Under the pieces are notes generated by a model. That model was not told the origin of the DNA and ran no database searches. It saw nothing but the letters and a program-made list of their open reading frames with translations. The position numbers and the translations under genes are program-made. From Lepidurus packardi (lineage: Eukaryota > Arthropoda > Branchiopoda > Notostraca > Triopsidae): DNA of 64,000 nucleotides. How positions within the stretch are numbered: position 1 is the first letter of the stretch; the number at the start of each line of letters is the position of its first letter. Shown here one piece after another: positions 1-11,523 of the stretch. The stretch covers positions 1 to 64,000 of the forward strand of contig JAKZAN010000249.1 of NCBI GenBank assembly GCA_023053545.1, in the 5' to 3' direction.

Positions 1-20
1 ACGGACTGAATTAATTCCTT
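1..20 (+). repeat. Consensus monomer (first copy in window)
   Basis: Bases 1-20 are a perfect consensus unit, ACGGACTGAATTAATTCCTT. Positions 8-17 (GAATTAATTC) are a perfect 10-bp palindrome. The full 20-mer is also an imperfect dyad about positions 10/11: pairs 1-20, 3-18, 4-17, 5-16, 7-14, 9-12 and 10-11 match, while 2-19, 6-15 and 8-13 do not (7 of 10). An AT-rich half (AATTAATT) and a GC-richer half (CCTTACGGAC) alternate every 20 bp, close to two turns of B-DNA. Commonly varied sites are position 7-8 (ACTT for ACTG), 15-18 (TTCATT, TTTCAT, TACCTT, AATCCTT) and 19-20/1-3. Confidence 0.97.
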
Positions 21-240
21 ACGGACTGAAATAATTCCTTACGGACTGAATTAATTCCTTACGGACTGAATTAATTCCTTACGGACTGTATTAATTCCTT
101 TCTTACTGAATTAATTCCTTACGGACTGAATTAATTTCATACGGACTGAATTAATTCCTTATGGACTGAATTAATTCCTTACGGACTGAATTAATTCCTT
201 ACGGACTGAATTAATTCCTTACGGACTGAAATAATTCTTT

Positions 241-279
241 AGGATTGATTGAATTCCTTTCTTACCGAATTAATTCCTT
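241..279 (+). repeat. 39-bp marker, C-type (prototype)
   Basis: This is a two-monomer variant, AGGATTGATTGAATTCCTTT then the 19-bp CTTACCGAATTAATTCCTT. The missing base shifts the 20-bp register by one at each occurrence. The first half carries an EcoRI site (GAATTC), which the consensus monomer lacks. It is preceded by a monomer ending TTCTTT. Early C-type copies begin at 241, 480, 719, 1,995, 2,234, 2,473, 3,501, 3,740, 4,219 and 4,618. The copy at 5,587 has lost one further T, and the copy at 13,492 reads AAAATTGATT. Confidence 0.95.
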
Positions 280-718
280 ACGGACTGAATTAATTCCTTA
301 CGGACTGAATTAATTCCTTACGGACTGAATTAATTCCTTACGGACTGAATTAATACCTTACGGACTGAATTAAATCCTTACGGACTGAATTAATTCCTTA
401 CGGACTGAATTAATTCCTTACGGACTGAATTAATTCCTTACGGACTGAATTAATTCCTTACGGACTGAATTAATTCTTTAGGATTGATTGAATTCCTTTC
501 TTACCGAATTAATTCCTTACGGACTGAATTAATTCCTTACGGACTGAATTAATTCCTTACGGACTGAATTAATTCCTTACGGACTGAATTAATACCTTAC
601 GGACTGAATTAAATCCTTACGGACTGAATTAATTCCTTACGGACTGAATTAATTCCTTACGGACTGAATTAATTCCTTACGGACTGAATTATTTCCTTAC
701 GGACTGAATTAATTCTTT
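241..718 (+). repeat. 239-bp basal higher-order unit, two tandem copies
   Basis: One unit is 12 monomers: the 39-bp marker, three consensus monomers, one ending TAATACCTT, one ending TAAATCCTT, four consensus or near-consensus monomers, and one ending TTCTTT (11 x 20 + 19 = 239). Copies begin at 241 and 480. In the second copy one late monomer has ATTATTTCC. The same pair recurs at 1,995-2,472, 13,492-13,969 and 18,062-18,539, each followed by a shortened 119-bp unit. Confidence 0.93.
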
Positions 719-837
719 AGGATTGATTGAATTCCTTTCTTACCGAATTAATTCCTTACGGACTGAATTAATTCCTTACGGACTGAATTAATTCCTTACG
801 GACTTAATTATTTCCTTACGGACTGAATTAATTCTTT

Positions 838-876
838 AGGATTGATTGAATTCCTTTCTTACTGAATTAATTCCTT
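838..876 (+). repeat. 39-bp marker, T-type (prototype)
   Basis: Same element as the C-type but with CTTACTGAATTAATTCCTT in the 19-bp half. T-type and C-type copies occupy fixed places within the HORs: in the left domain a marker 119 bp after a C-type copy is T-type (838, 2,592, 4,737, 7,849, 9,257, 10,745, 12,973, 14,089, 15,936, 17,543, 18,659, 23,718, 25,146, 28,172, 29,600, 30,529). This shows that the single C/T difference is copied with the block. Confidence 0.92.
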
Positions 877-916
877 ACGGACTGAATTAATTCCTTACGG
901 ACTGAATTAATTCATT

Positions 917-1016
917 ACCGACATAATTAAATCCTTACAGACTGAAATTATTCCTTATGGACTTAACTAATTCCGTAAGGAATGAATTAATTAATTACGG
1001 ACTGAAATAATTCCTT
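917..1016 (+). repeat. Five-monomer cassette, left-domain form
   Basis: Ordered variants are ACCGACATAATTAAATCCTT, ACAGACTGAAATTATTCCTT, ATGGACTTAACTAATTCCGT, AAGGAATGAATTAATTAATT and ACGGACTGAAATAATTCCTT. Two monomers carry the products expected from CpG deamination at the single consensus CpG (ACAG and ATGG). The cassette recurs in fixed order throughout the left domain (near 2,671, 4,796, 6,075, 7,928, 9,346 and onward). In many later copies the fourth monomer reads AAGGAATGAATGAATTAATT. Confidence 0.9.
963..990 (+). repeat. Inverted repeat with GTAA loop, left-domain form
   Basis: Left arm 963-974 (TTAACTAATTCC), loop 975-978 (GTAA) and right arm 979-990 (GGAATGAATTAA). Ten of 12 positions pair, including five unbroken pairs next to the loop (ATTCC with GGAAT). 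In RNA the loop would be GUAA, which fits the GNRA tetraloop pattern. Three substitutions against the consensus (T to G at monomer position 19, then C to A at positions 2 and 6 of the next monomer) create the dyad. Confidence 0.75.
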
Positions 1017-1754
1017 ACGGACTGAATTAATTCCTTACGGACTGAATTAATTCCTTACGGACTGAATTAATTCCTTACGGACTGAATTAATTCCTTACGG
1101 ACTGTATTAATTCCTTTCTTACTGAATTAATTCCTTAAGGACTGAATTAATTTCATACGGACTGAATTAATTCATTACATACTTAATTAATCCAATACGT
1201 ACTGAACTTATTCATTACGGACTGAATTATTTCCTTACGGACTGAATTAATTCTTTAGGATTGATTGAATTCCTTTCTTACTGAATTAATTCCTTACGGA
1301 CTGAATTAATTCCTTACGGACTTAATTAATTCCGTAAGGAATGAATTAATTAATTACGGACTGAAATAATTCCTTACGGAATGAATTAATTCCTTACGGA
1401 CTTCATTATATCCTTTCGGACTGAATTAATACCTTACGGACTTAATTAATTCACTACGGACTGAATTAATACCTTACGGACTGAATTAAATCCTTACGGA
1501 CAGAATTAATTCCTTACGGACTGAATTAATTCCTTACGGACTTAATTATTTCCTTACGGACTGAATTAATTCTTTAGGATTGATTGAATTCCTTTCTTAC
1601 TGAATTAATTCCTTACGGACTGAATTAATTCCTTACGGACTGAATTAATTCATTACCGACATAATTAAATCCTTACAGACTGAAATTATTCCTTATGGAC
1701 TTAACTAATTCCGTAAGGAATGAATGAATTAATTACGGACTGAAATAATTCCTT

Positions 1755-3405
1755 ACGGACTGAATTAATTCCTTACGGACTGAAATAATTCCTTACGGAC
1801 TGAATTAATTCCTTACGGACTGAATTAATTCCTTACGGACTGTATTAATTCCTTTCTTACTGAATTAATTCCTTACGGACTGAATTAATTTCATACGGAC
1901 TGAATTAATTCCTTATGGACTGAATTAATTCCTTACGGACTGAATTAATTCCTTACGGACTGAATTAATTCCTTACGGACTGAAATAATTCTTTAGGATT
2001 GATTGAATTCCTTTCTTACCGAATTAATTCCTTACGGACTGAATTAATTCCTTACGGACTGAATTAATTCCTTACGGACTGAATTAATTCCTTACGGACT
2101 GAATTAATACCTTACGGACTGAATTAAATCCTTACGGACTGAATTAATTCCTTACGGACTGAATTAATTCCTTACGGACTGAATTAATTCCTTACGGACT
2201 GAATTAATTCCTTACGGACTGAATTAATTCTTTAGGATTGATTGAATTCCTTTCTTACCGAATTAATTCCTTACGGACTGAATTAATTCCTTACGGACTG
2301 AATTAATTCCTTACGGACTGAATTAATTCCTTACGGACTGAATTAATACCTTACGGACTGAATTAAATCCTTACGGACTGAATTAATTCCTTACGGACTG
2401 AATTAATTCCTTACGGACTGAATTAATTCCTTACGGACTGAATTATTTCCTTACGGACTGAATTAATTCTTTAGGATTGATTGAATTCCTTTCTTACCGA
2501 ATTAATTCCTTACGGACTGAATTAATTCCTTACGGACTGAATTAATTCCTTACGGACTTAATTATTTCCTTACGGACTGAATTAATTCTTTAGGATTGAT
2601 TGAATTCCTTTCTTACTGAATTAATTCCTTACGGACTGAATTAATTCCTTACGGACTGAATTAATTCATTACCGACATAATTAAATCCTTACAGACTGAA
2701 ATTATTCCTTATGGACTTAACTAATTCCGTAAGGAATGAATTAATTAATTACGGACTGAAATAATTCCTTACGGACTGAATTAATTCCTTACGGACTGAA
2801 TTAATTCCTTACGGACTGAATTAATTCCTTACGGACTGAATTAATTCCTTACGGACTGTATTAATTCCTTTCTTACTGAATTAATTCCTTAAGGACTGAA
2901 TTAATTTCATACGGACTGAATTAATTCATTACATACTTAATTAATCCAATACGTACTGAACTTATTCATTACGGACTGAATTATTTCCTTACGGACTGAA
3001 TTAATTCTTTAGGATTGATTGAATTCCTTTCTTACTGAATTAATTCCTTACGGACTGAATTAATTCCTTACGGACTTAATTAATTCCGTAAGGAATGAAT
3101 TAATTAATTACGGACTGAAATAATTCCTTACGGAATGAATTAATTCCTTACGGACTTCATTCTATCCTTTCGGACTGAATTAATACCTTACGGACTTAAT
3201 TAATTCACTACGGACTGAATTAATACCTTACGGACTGAATTAAATCCTTACGGACAGAATTAATTCCTTACGGACTGAATTAATTCCTTACGGACTTAAT
3301 TATTTCCTTACGGACTGAATTAATTCTTTAGGATTGATTGAATTCCTTTCTTACTGAATTAATTCCTTACGGACTGAATTAATTCCTTACGGACTGAATT
3401 AATTC
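1755..3405 (+). repeat. 1,754-bp HOR, copy 2 (truncated at ~1,651 bp)
   Basis: This matches copy 1 almost base for base. The one substitution I found is A at 1,408 against C at 3,162. The match ends near 3,405, where copy 1 goes on with CATTACCGACATAATT and copy 2 goes on with consensus monomers and a truncated monomer at 3,429. Confidence 0.9.
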
Positions 3406-3428
3406 CTTACGGACTGAATTAATTCCTT

Positions 3429-3440
3429 AATTAATTCCTT
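3429..3440 (+). repeat. Truncated 12-bp monomer (8-bp deletion)
   Basis: AATTAATTCCTT follows a complete monomer directly, so ACGGACTG is missing. The junction CCTTAATTAATTCC contains a PacI site (TTAATTAA). The same junction recurs near 5,034, 6,323, 6,933, 7,026, 7,534, 8,942, 10,430, 11,580 and on through all domains, becoming very frequent after 50 kb. A copy at 30,868-30,879 reads ACTTAATTCCTT. Confidence 0.9.
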
Positions 3441-4038
3441 ACGGACTGAATTAATTTCATACGGACTGAATTATTTCCTTACGGACTGAATTAATTCTTT
3501 AGGATTGATTGAATTCCTTTCTTACCGAATTAATTCCTTACGGACTGAATTAATTCCTTACGTACTTATGTAATTCCTTACGGTCTGAATTAATTCCGTA
3601 CGGATTTTATTAATTACTTACGGACTGAATTAATTCCTTACGGATTTAATTAATTCCTTACGGACTGAATTAATTCCTTACGGACTGAATTAATTCCTTA
3701 CGGACTGAATTATTTCCTTACGGACTGAATTAATTCTTTAGGATTGATTGAATTCCTTTCTTACCGAATTAATTCCTTACGGACTGAATTAATTCCTTAC
3801 GGACTGAATTAATTCCTTACGGACTGAATTAATTCCTTACGGACTGAATTAATTCCTTACGGACTGAATTAATACCTTACGGACTGAATTAAATCCTTAC
3901 GGACTGAATTAATTCCTTACGGACTGAATTAATTCCTTACGGACTGAAATAATTCCTTACTGACTGAATTAATTCCTTACGGACTGAATTAATTCCTTAC
4001 GGACTGAATTAATTCCTTACGGACTTAATTAATTCCTT

Positions 4039-4138
4039 ACGTACTTAATTAATTCCTTACGGTCTGAATTAATTCCGTACGGATTTTATTAATTACTTAC
4101 GGACTGAATTAATTCCTTACGGATTTAATTAATTCCTT
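4039..4138 (+). repeat. GTAC module (five variant monomers)
   Basis: Ordered monomers are ACGTACTTAATTAATTCCTT, ACGGTCTGAATTAATTCCGT, ACGGATTTTATTAATTACTT, a consensus copy, and ACGGATTTAATTAATTCCTT. It recurs from 7,039, 7,550, 8,958 and 10,446, whose spacing (511, 1,408, 1,488) matches the marker spacing of the 1,448-bp HOR. A diverged copy lies near 3,559, where one monomer reads ACGTACTTATGTAATTCCTT. Confidence 0.88.
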
Positions 4139-4218
4139 ACGGACTGAATTAATTCCTTACGGACTGAATTAATTCCTTACGGACTGAATTATTTCCTTAC
4201 GGACTGAATTAATTCTTT

Positions 4219-5984
4219 AGGATTGATTGAATTCCTTTCTTACCGAATTAATTCCTTACGGACTGAATTAATACCTTACGGACTGAATTAAATCCTTACG
4301 GACTGAATTAATTCCTTACGGACTGAATTAATTCCTTACGGACTGAAATAATTCCTTACTGACTGAATTAATTCCTTACGGACTGAATTAATTCCTTACG
4401 GACTGAATTAATTCTTTACGGACTTAATTAATTCCTTACGTACTTAATTAATTCCTTACGGTCTGAATTAATTCCGTACGGATTTTATTAACTACTTACG
4501 GACTGAATTAATTCCTTACGGACTTAATTAATTCCTTACGGACTGAATTAATTCCTTACGGACTGAATTAATACCTTACGGACTGAATTATTTCCATACG
4601 GACTGAATTAATTCTTTAGGATTGATTGAATTCCTTTCTTACCGAATTAAATCCTTACGGACTGAATTAATTCCTTATGGACTGAATTAATTCCTTACGG
4701 ACTTAATTATTTCCTTACGGACTGAATTAATTCTTTAGGATTGATTGAATTCCTTTCTTACTGATTTAATTCCTTACGGACTGAATTAATTCATTACCGA
4801 CATAATTAAATCCTTACAGACTGAAATTATTCCTTATGGACTTAACTAATTCCGTAAGGAATGAATTAATTAATTGCGGACTGAAATAATTCCTTACGGA
4901 CTGAATTAATTCCTTACGGACTGAATTAATTCCTTACGGACTGAATTAATTCCTTACGGACTGAATTAATTCCTTACGGACTGTATTAATTCCTTTCTTA
5001 CTGAATTAATTCCTTACGGACTGAATTAATTCCTTAATTAATTCCTTACGGACTGAATTAATTTCATACGGACTGAATTAATTCATTACGGACTTAATTA
5101 ATCCAATACGTACTGAACTTATTCATTACGGACTGAATTAATTCCTTACGGACTGAATTAATTCCTTACGGACTGAACTAATACCTAACGGACTGAATTA
5201 ATACCTTACGGACTGAATTAATTCCTTACGGACTGAATTAATACGTTACGGACTGAATTAATTCCTTACGGACAGAATTAATTCTTTACGGACTGAATTA
5301 ATTACTTACGGACTTAATTAATTCCTCACGGACTGAATTAATTCCTTACGGACTGAATTAATTCCTTACGGACTGAATTATTTCCTTTCGGACTGAATTA
5401 ATTCTTTAGGATTGATTGAATTCCTTTCTTACTGAATTAATTTCATACGGACTGAATTAACTCATTACGGACTTAATTAATCCATTACGGACTGAATTAA
5501 TTTCTTACGGACTGAATCAATTTCTTACGGACTGAATTAAATCCTTACGGACAGAATTATTTCCTTACGGACTGAATTAATTCTTTAGGATTGATTGAAT
5601 TCCTTCTTACCGAATTAATTCCTTACGGACTGAATTAATACCTTACGGACTGAATTAAATCCTTACGGACTGAATTAATTCCTTACGGACTGAATTAATT
5701 CCTTACGGACTGAAATAATTCCTTACTGACTGAATTAATTCCTTACGGACTGAATTAATTCCATACGGACTGAATTAATTCTTTACGGACTTAATTAATT
5801 CCTTACGTACTTAATTAATTCCTTACGGTCTGAATTAATTCCGTACGGATTTTATTAACTACTTACGGACTGAATTAATTCCTTACGGACTTAATTAATT
5901 CCTTACGGACTGAATTAATTCCTTACGGACTGAATTAATTCCTTACGGACTGAATTATTTCCATACGGACTGAATTAATTCTTT
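4219..5984 (+). repeat. Related blocks with paired TTTCCATACGG monomers
   Basis: The interval 4,219-4,617 (399 bp) and the interval 5,587-5,984 (398 bp) share an ordered set: marker, TAATACC, TAAATCC, ATAATTCCTTACTGACTG, ACGTACTT, ACGGTCTG, GATTTTATTAACTACTT and TTTCCATACGG. The one-base difference is explained by the extra T lost in the marker at 5,587. The 671 bp from 4,737 and the 711 bp from 5,985 also correspond. Confidence 0.75.
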
Positions 5985-7218
5985 AGGATTGATTGAATTC
6001 CTTTCTTACCGAATTAATTCCTTACGGACTGAATTAATTCCTTATGGACTGAATTAATTCCTTACGGACTGAATTAATTCATTACCAACATAATTAAATC
6101 CTTACAGACTGAAATTATTCCTTATGGACTTAACTAATTCCGTAAGGAATGAATTAATTAATTACGGACTGAAATAATTCCTTACGGACTGAATTAATTC
6201 CTTACGGACTGAATTAATTCCTTACGGACTGAATTAATTCCTTACGGACTGAATTAATTCCTTACGGACTGTATTAATTCCTTTCTTACTGAATTAATTC
6301 CTTACGGACTGAATTAATTCCTTAATTAATTCCTTACGGACTGAATTAATTTCATACGGACTGAATTAATTCATTACGGACTTAATTAATCCAATACGTA
6401 CTGAACTTATTCATTACGGACTGAATTAATTCCTTACGGACTGAATTAATTAATTACGGACTGAACTAATACCTAACGGACTGAATTAATACCTTACGGA
6501 CTGAATTAATTCCTTACGGACTGAATTAATACGTTACGGACTGAATTAATTCCTTACGGACAGAATTAATTCTTTACGGACTGAATTAATTCCTTACGGA
6601 CTTAATTAATTCCTCACGGACTGAATTAATTCCTTACGGACTGAATTAATTCCTTACGGACTGAATTATTTCCTTTCGGACTGAATTAATTCTTTAGGAT
6701 TGATTGAATTCCTTTCTTACTGAATTAATTTCATACGGACTGAATTAACTCATTACGGACTTAATTAATCCATTACGGACTGAATTAATTTCTTACGGAC
6801 TGAATCAATTTCTTACGGACTGAATTAAATCCTTACGGACAGAATTAATTCCTTACGGACTGAATTAATTCCTTACGCACTGAATTAATTCTTTACTTAC
6901 TGAATTAATTCCTTACGGACTGAATCAATTCCTTAATTAATTCCTTACGGACTGTATTAATTCCTTTCTTACTGAATTAATTCCTTAAGGACTGAATTAA
7001 TTCCTTAAGGACTGAATTAATTCCTTAATTAATTCCTTACGTACTTAATTAATTCCTTACGGTCTGAATTAATTCCGTACGGATTTTATTAATTACTTAC
7101 GGACTGAATTAATTCCTTACGGATTTAATTAATTCCTTACGGACTGAATTAATTCCTTACGGACTGAATTAATTCCTTACGGACTGAATTATTTCCTTAC
7201 GGACTGAATTAATTCTTT

Positions 7219-8666
7219 AGGATTGATTGAATTCCTTTCTTACCGAATTAATTCCTTACGGACTGAATTAATACCTTACGGACTGAATTAAATCCTTACG
7301 GACTGAATTAATTCCTTACGGACTGACTTAATTCCTTACGGACTGAAATAATTCCTTACTGACTGAATTAATTCCTTACGGACTGAATTAATTCCTTACG
7401 TACTTAATTAATTCCTTACGGACTGAATTAATTCCGTACGGATTTTAGTAACTACTTACGGACTGAATTAATTCCTTACGGACTTAATTAATTCCTTTCT
7501 TACTGAATTAATTCCTTAAGGACTGAATTAATTCCTTAATTAATTCCTTACGTACTTAATTAATTCCTTACGGTCTGAATTAATTCCGTACGGATTTTAT
7601 TAATTACTTACGGACTGAATTAATTCCTTACGGATTTAATTAATTCCTTACGGACTGAATTAATTCCTTACGGACTGAATTAATTCCTTACGGACTGAAT
7701 TATTTCCTTACGGACTGAATTAATTCTTTAGGATTGATTGAATTCCTTTCTTACCGAATTAATTCCTTACGGACTGAATTAATACCTTACGGACTGAATT
7801 AATTCCTTACGGACTTAATTATTTCCTTACGGACTGAATTAATTCTTTAGGATTGATTGAATTCCTTTCTTACTGAATTAATTCCTTACGGACTGAATTA
7901 ATTCCTTACGGACTGAATTAATTCATTACCGACATAATTAAATCCTTACAGACTGAAATTATTCCTTATGGACTTAACTAATTCCGTAAGGAATGAATGA
8001 ATTAATTACGGACTGAAATAATTCCTTACGGACTGAATTAATTCCTTACGGACTGAATTAATTCCTTACGGACTGAATTAATTCCTTACGGACTGAATTA
8101 ATTCCTTACGGACTGTATTAATTCCTTTCTTACTGAATTAATTCCTTACGGACTGAATTAATTTCATACGGACTGAATTAATTCATTACGGACTTAATTA
8201 ATCCAATACGTACTGAACTTATTCATTACGGACTGAATTAATTCCTTACGGACTGAATTAATTCCTTACGGACTGAATTAATACGTTACGGACTGAATTA
8301 ATTCCTTACGGACAGAATTAATTCTTTACGGACTGAATTAATTCCTTACGGACTTAATTAATTCCTCACGGACTGAATTAATTCCTTACGGACTGAATTA
8401 ATTCCTTACGGACTGAATTATTTCCTTTCGGACTGAATTAATTCTTTAGGATTGATTGAATTCCTTTCTTACTGAATTAATTTCATACGGACTGAATTAA
8501 CTCATTACGGACTTAATTAATCCATTACGGACTGAATTAATTTCTTACGGACTGAATCAATTTCTTACGGACTGAATTAAATCCTTACGGACAGAATTAA
8601 TTCCTTACGGACTGAATTAATTCCTTACGGACTGAATTATTTCCTTACGGACTGAATTAATTCTTT
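7219..8666 (+). repeat. 1,448-bp HOR, copy 1
   Basis: Markers at 7,219, 7,730, 7,849 and 8,448 divide this copy into 511, 119, 599 and 219 bp. Diagnostic monomers are ACTTAATTCC near 7,326, GATTTTAGTAACTACTT near 7,440, CCTCACGG near 8,364 and GAATCAATTTC near 8,564. Confidence 0.87.
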
Positions 8667-10114
8667 AGGATTGATTGAATTCCTTTCTTACCGAATTAAT
8701 TCCTTACGGACTGAATTAATTCCTTACGGACTGACTTAATTCCTTACGGACTGAAATAATTCCTTACTGACTGAATTAATTCCTTACGGACTGAATTAAT
8801 TCCTTACGTACTTAATTAATTCCTTACGGACTGAATTAATTCCGTACGGATTTTAGTAACTACTTACGGACTGAATTAATTCCTTACGGACTTAATTAAT
8901 TCCTTTCTTACTGAATTAATTCCTTAAGGACTGAATTAATTCCTTAATTAATTCCTTACGTACTTAATTAATTCCTTACGGTCTGAATTAATTCCGTACG
9001 GATTTTATTAATTACTTACGGACTGAATTAATTCCTTACGGATTTAATTAATTCCTTACGGACTGAATTAATTCCTTACGGACTGAATTAATTCCTTACG
9101 GACTGAATTATTTCCTTACGGACTGAATTAATTCTTTAGGATTGATTGAATTCCTTTCTTACCGAATTAATTCCTTACGGACTGAATTAATACCTTACGG
9201 ACTGAATTAATTCCTTACGGACTTAATTATTTCCTTACGGACTGAATTAATTCTTTAGGATTGATTGAATTCCTTTCTTACTGAATTAATTCCTTACGGA
9301 CTGAATTAATTCCTTACGGACTGAATTAATTCATTACCGACATAATTAAATCCTTACAGACTGAAATTATTCCTTATGGACTTAACTAATTCCGTAAGGA
9401 ATGAATGAATTAATTACGGACTGAAATAATTCCTTACGGACTGAATTAATTCCTTACGGACTGAATTAATTCCTTACGGACTGAATTAATTCCTTACGGA
9501 CTGAATTAATTCCTTACGGACTGTATTAATTCCTTTCTTACTGAATTAATTCCTTACGGACTGAATTAATTTCATACGGACTGAATTAATTCATTACGGA
9601 CTTAATTAATCCAATACGTACCGAACTTATTCATTACGGACTGAATTAATTCCTTACGGACTGAATTAATTCCTTACGGACTGAATTAATACGTTACGGA
9701 CTGAATTAATTCCTTACGGACAGAATTAATTCTTTACGGACTGAATTAATTCCTTACGGACTTAATTAATTCCTCACGGACTGAATTAATTCCTTACGGA
9801 CTTAATTAATTCCTCACGGACTGAATTAATTCCTTACGGACTGAATTAATTCCTTACGGACTGAATTATTTCCTTTCGGACTGAATTAATTCTTTAGGAT
9901 TGATTGAATTCCTTTCTTACTGAATTAATTTCATACGGACTGAATTAACTCATTACGGACTTAATTAATCCATTACGGACTGAATTAATTTCTTACGGAC
10001 TGAATCAATTTCTTACGGACTGAATTAAATCCTTACGGACAGAATTAATTCCTTACGGACTGAATTAATTCCTTACGGACTGAATTATTTCCTTACGGAC
10101 TGAATTAATTCTTT
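8667..10114 (+). repeat. 1,448-bp HOR, copy 2
   Basis: The length is again 1,448 bp, but as 471, 119, 639 and 219 bp. The first interval lacks the 40-bp monomer pair TAATACC/TAAATCC that copy 1 has after its first marker. The third has gained a 40-bp two-monomer duplication at 9,796-9,835. The two changes cancel exactly in length. Confidence 0.87.
9756..9835 (+). repeat. 40-bp local two-monomer duplication
   Basis: The pair ACGGACTTAATTAATTCCTC + consensus at 9,756-9,795 is repeated at 9,796-9,835. Copies 1 and 3 of the 1,448-bp HOR have the pair only once, so this is a single-step gain confined to copy 2. Confidence 0.88.
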
Positions 10115-11523
10115 AGGATTGATTGAATTCCTTTCTTACCGAATTAATTCCTTACGGACTGAATTAATACCTTACGGACTGAATTAAATCCTTACGGACT
10201 GAATTAATTCCTTACGGACTGACTTAATTCCTTACGGACTGAAATAATTCCTTACTGACTGAATTAATTCCTTACGGACTGAATTAATTCCTTACGTACT
10301 TAATTAATTCCTTACGGACTGAATTAATTCCGTACGGATTTTAGTAACTACTTACGGACTGAATTAATTCCTTACGGACTTAATTAATTCCTTTCTTACT
10401 GAATTAATTCCTTAAGGACTGAATTAATTCCTTAATTAATTCCTTACGTACTTAATTAATTCCTTACGGTCTGAATTAATTCCGTACGGATTTTATTAAT
10501 TACTTACGGACTGAATTAATTCCTTACGGATTTAATTAATTCCTTACGGACTGAATTAATTCCTTACGGACTGAATTAATTCCTTACGGACTGAATTATT
10601 TCCTTACGGACTGAATTAATTCTTTAGGATTGATTGAATTCCTTTCTTACCGAATTAATTCCTTACGGACTGAATTAATACCTTACGGACTGAATTAATT
10701 CCTTACGGACTTAATTATTTCCTTACGGACTGAATTAATTCTTTAGGATTGATTGAATTCCTTTCTTACTGAATTAATTCCTTACGGACTGAATTAATTC
10801 CTTACGGACTGAATTAATTCATTACCGACATAATTAAATCCTTACAGACTGAAATTATTCCTTATGGACTTAACTAATTCCGTAAGGAATGAATGAATTA
10901 ATTACGGACTGAAATAATTCCTTACGGACTGAATTAATTCCTTACGGACTGAATTAATTCCTTACGGACTGAATTAATTCCTTACGGACTGAATTAATTC
11001 CTTACGGACTGTATTAATTCCTTTCTTACTGAATTAATTCCTTACGGACTGAATTAATTTCATACGGACTGAATTAATTCATTACGGACTTAATTAATCC
11101 AATACGTACCGAACTTATTCATTACGGACTGAATTAATTCCTTACGGACTGAATTAATTCCTTACGGACTGAATTAATACGTTACGGACTGAATTAATTC
11201 CTTACGGACAGAATTAATTCTTTACGGACTGAATTAATTCCTTACGGACTTAATTAATTCCTCACGGACTGAATTAATTCCTTACGGACTGAATTAATTC
11301 CTTACGGACTGAATTATTTCCTTTCGGACTGAATTAATTCTTTAGGATTGATTGAATTCCTTTCTTACTGAATTAATTTCATACGGACTGAATTAACTCA
11401 TTACGGACTTAATTAATCCATTACGGACTGAATTAATTTCTTACGGACTGAATCAATTTCTTACGGACTGAATTAAATCCTTACGGACAGAATTAATTCC
11501 TTACGGACTGAATTAATTCCTTA
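10115..11523 (+). repeat. 1,448-bp HOR, copy 3 (incomplete)
   Basis: Intervals of 511 and 119 bp, then 599 bp to the marker at 11,344, repeat copy 1. The TAATACC/TAAATCC pair is present. It leaves the pattern near 11,524, where ACGCACTGAATTAATTCTTT and CTTACTG monomers appear instead of the closing ATTATTTCC monomer. Confidence 0.82.

Larger units (their letters stand above)
1..1754 (+). repeat. 1,754-bp HOR, copy 1
   Basis: Markers at 241, 480, 719, 838, 1,257 and 1,576 are repeated exactly 1,754 bp later at 1,995, 2,234, 2,473, 2,592, 3,011 and 3,330. Variant monomers (ATAATTCC at 31, ACGGACTGTATT at 81, TTTCAT at 135) also line up. The true left edge may lie before base 1. Confidence 0.9.

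Noticed and set aside
241-279. The 39-bp marker as a transposon end or insertion scar
   Set aside because: It aligns base for base to two adjacent monomers with substitutions and a single-base deletion. No target-site duplication or foreign sequence is visible.
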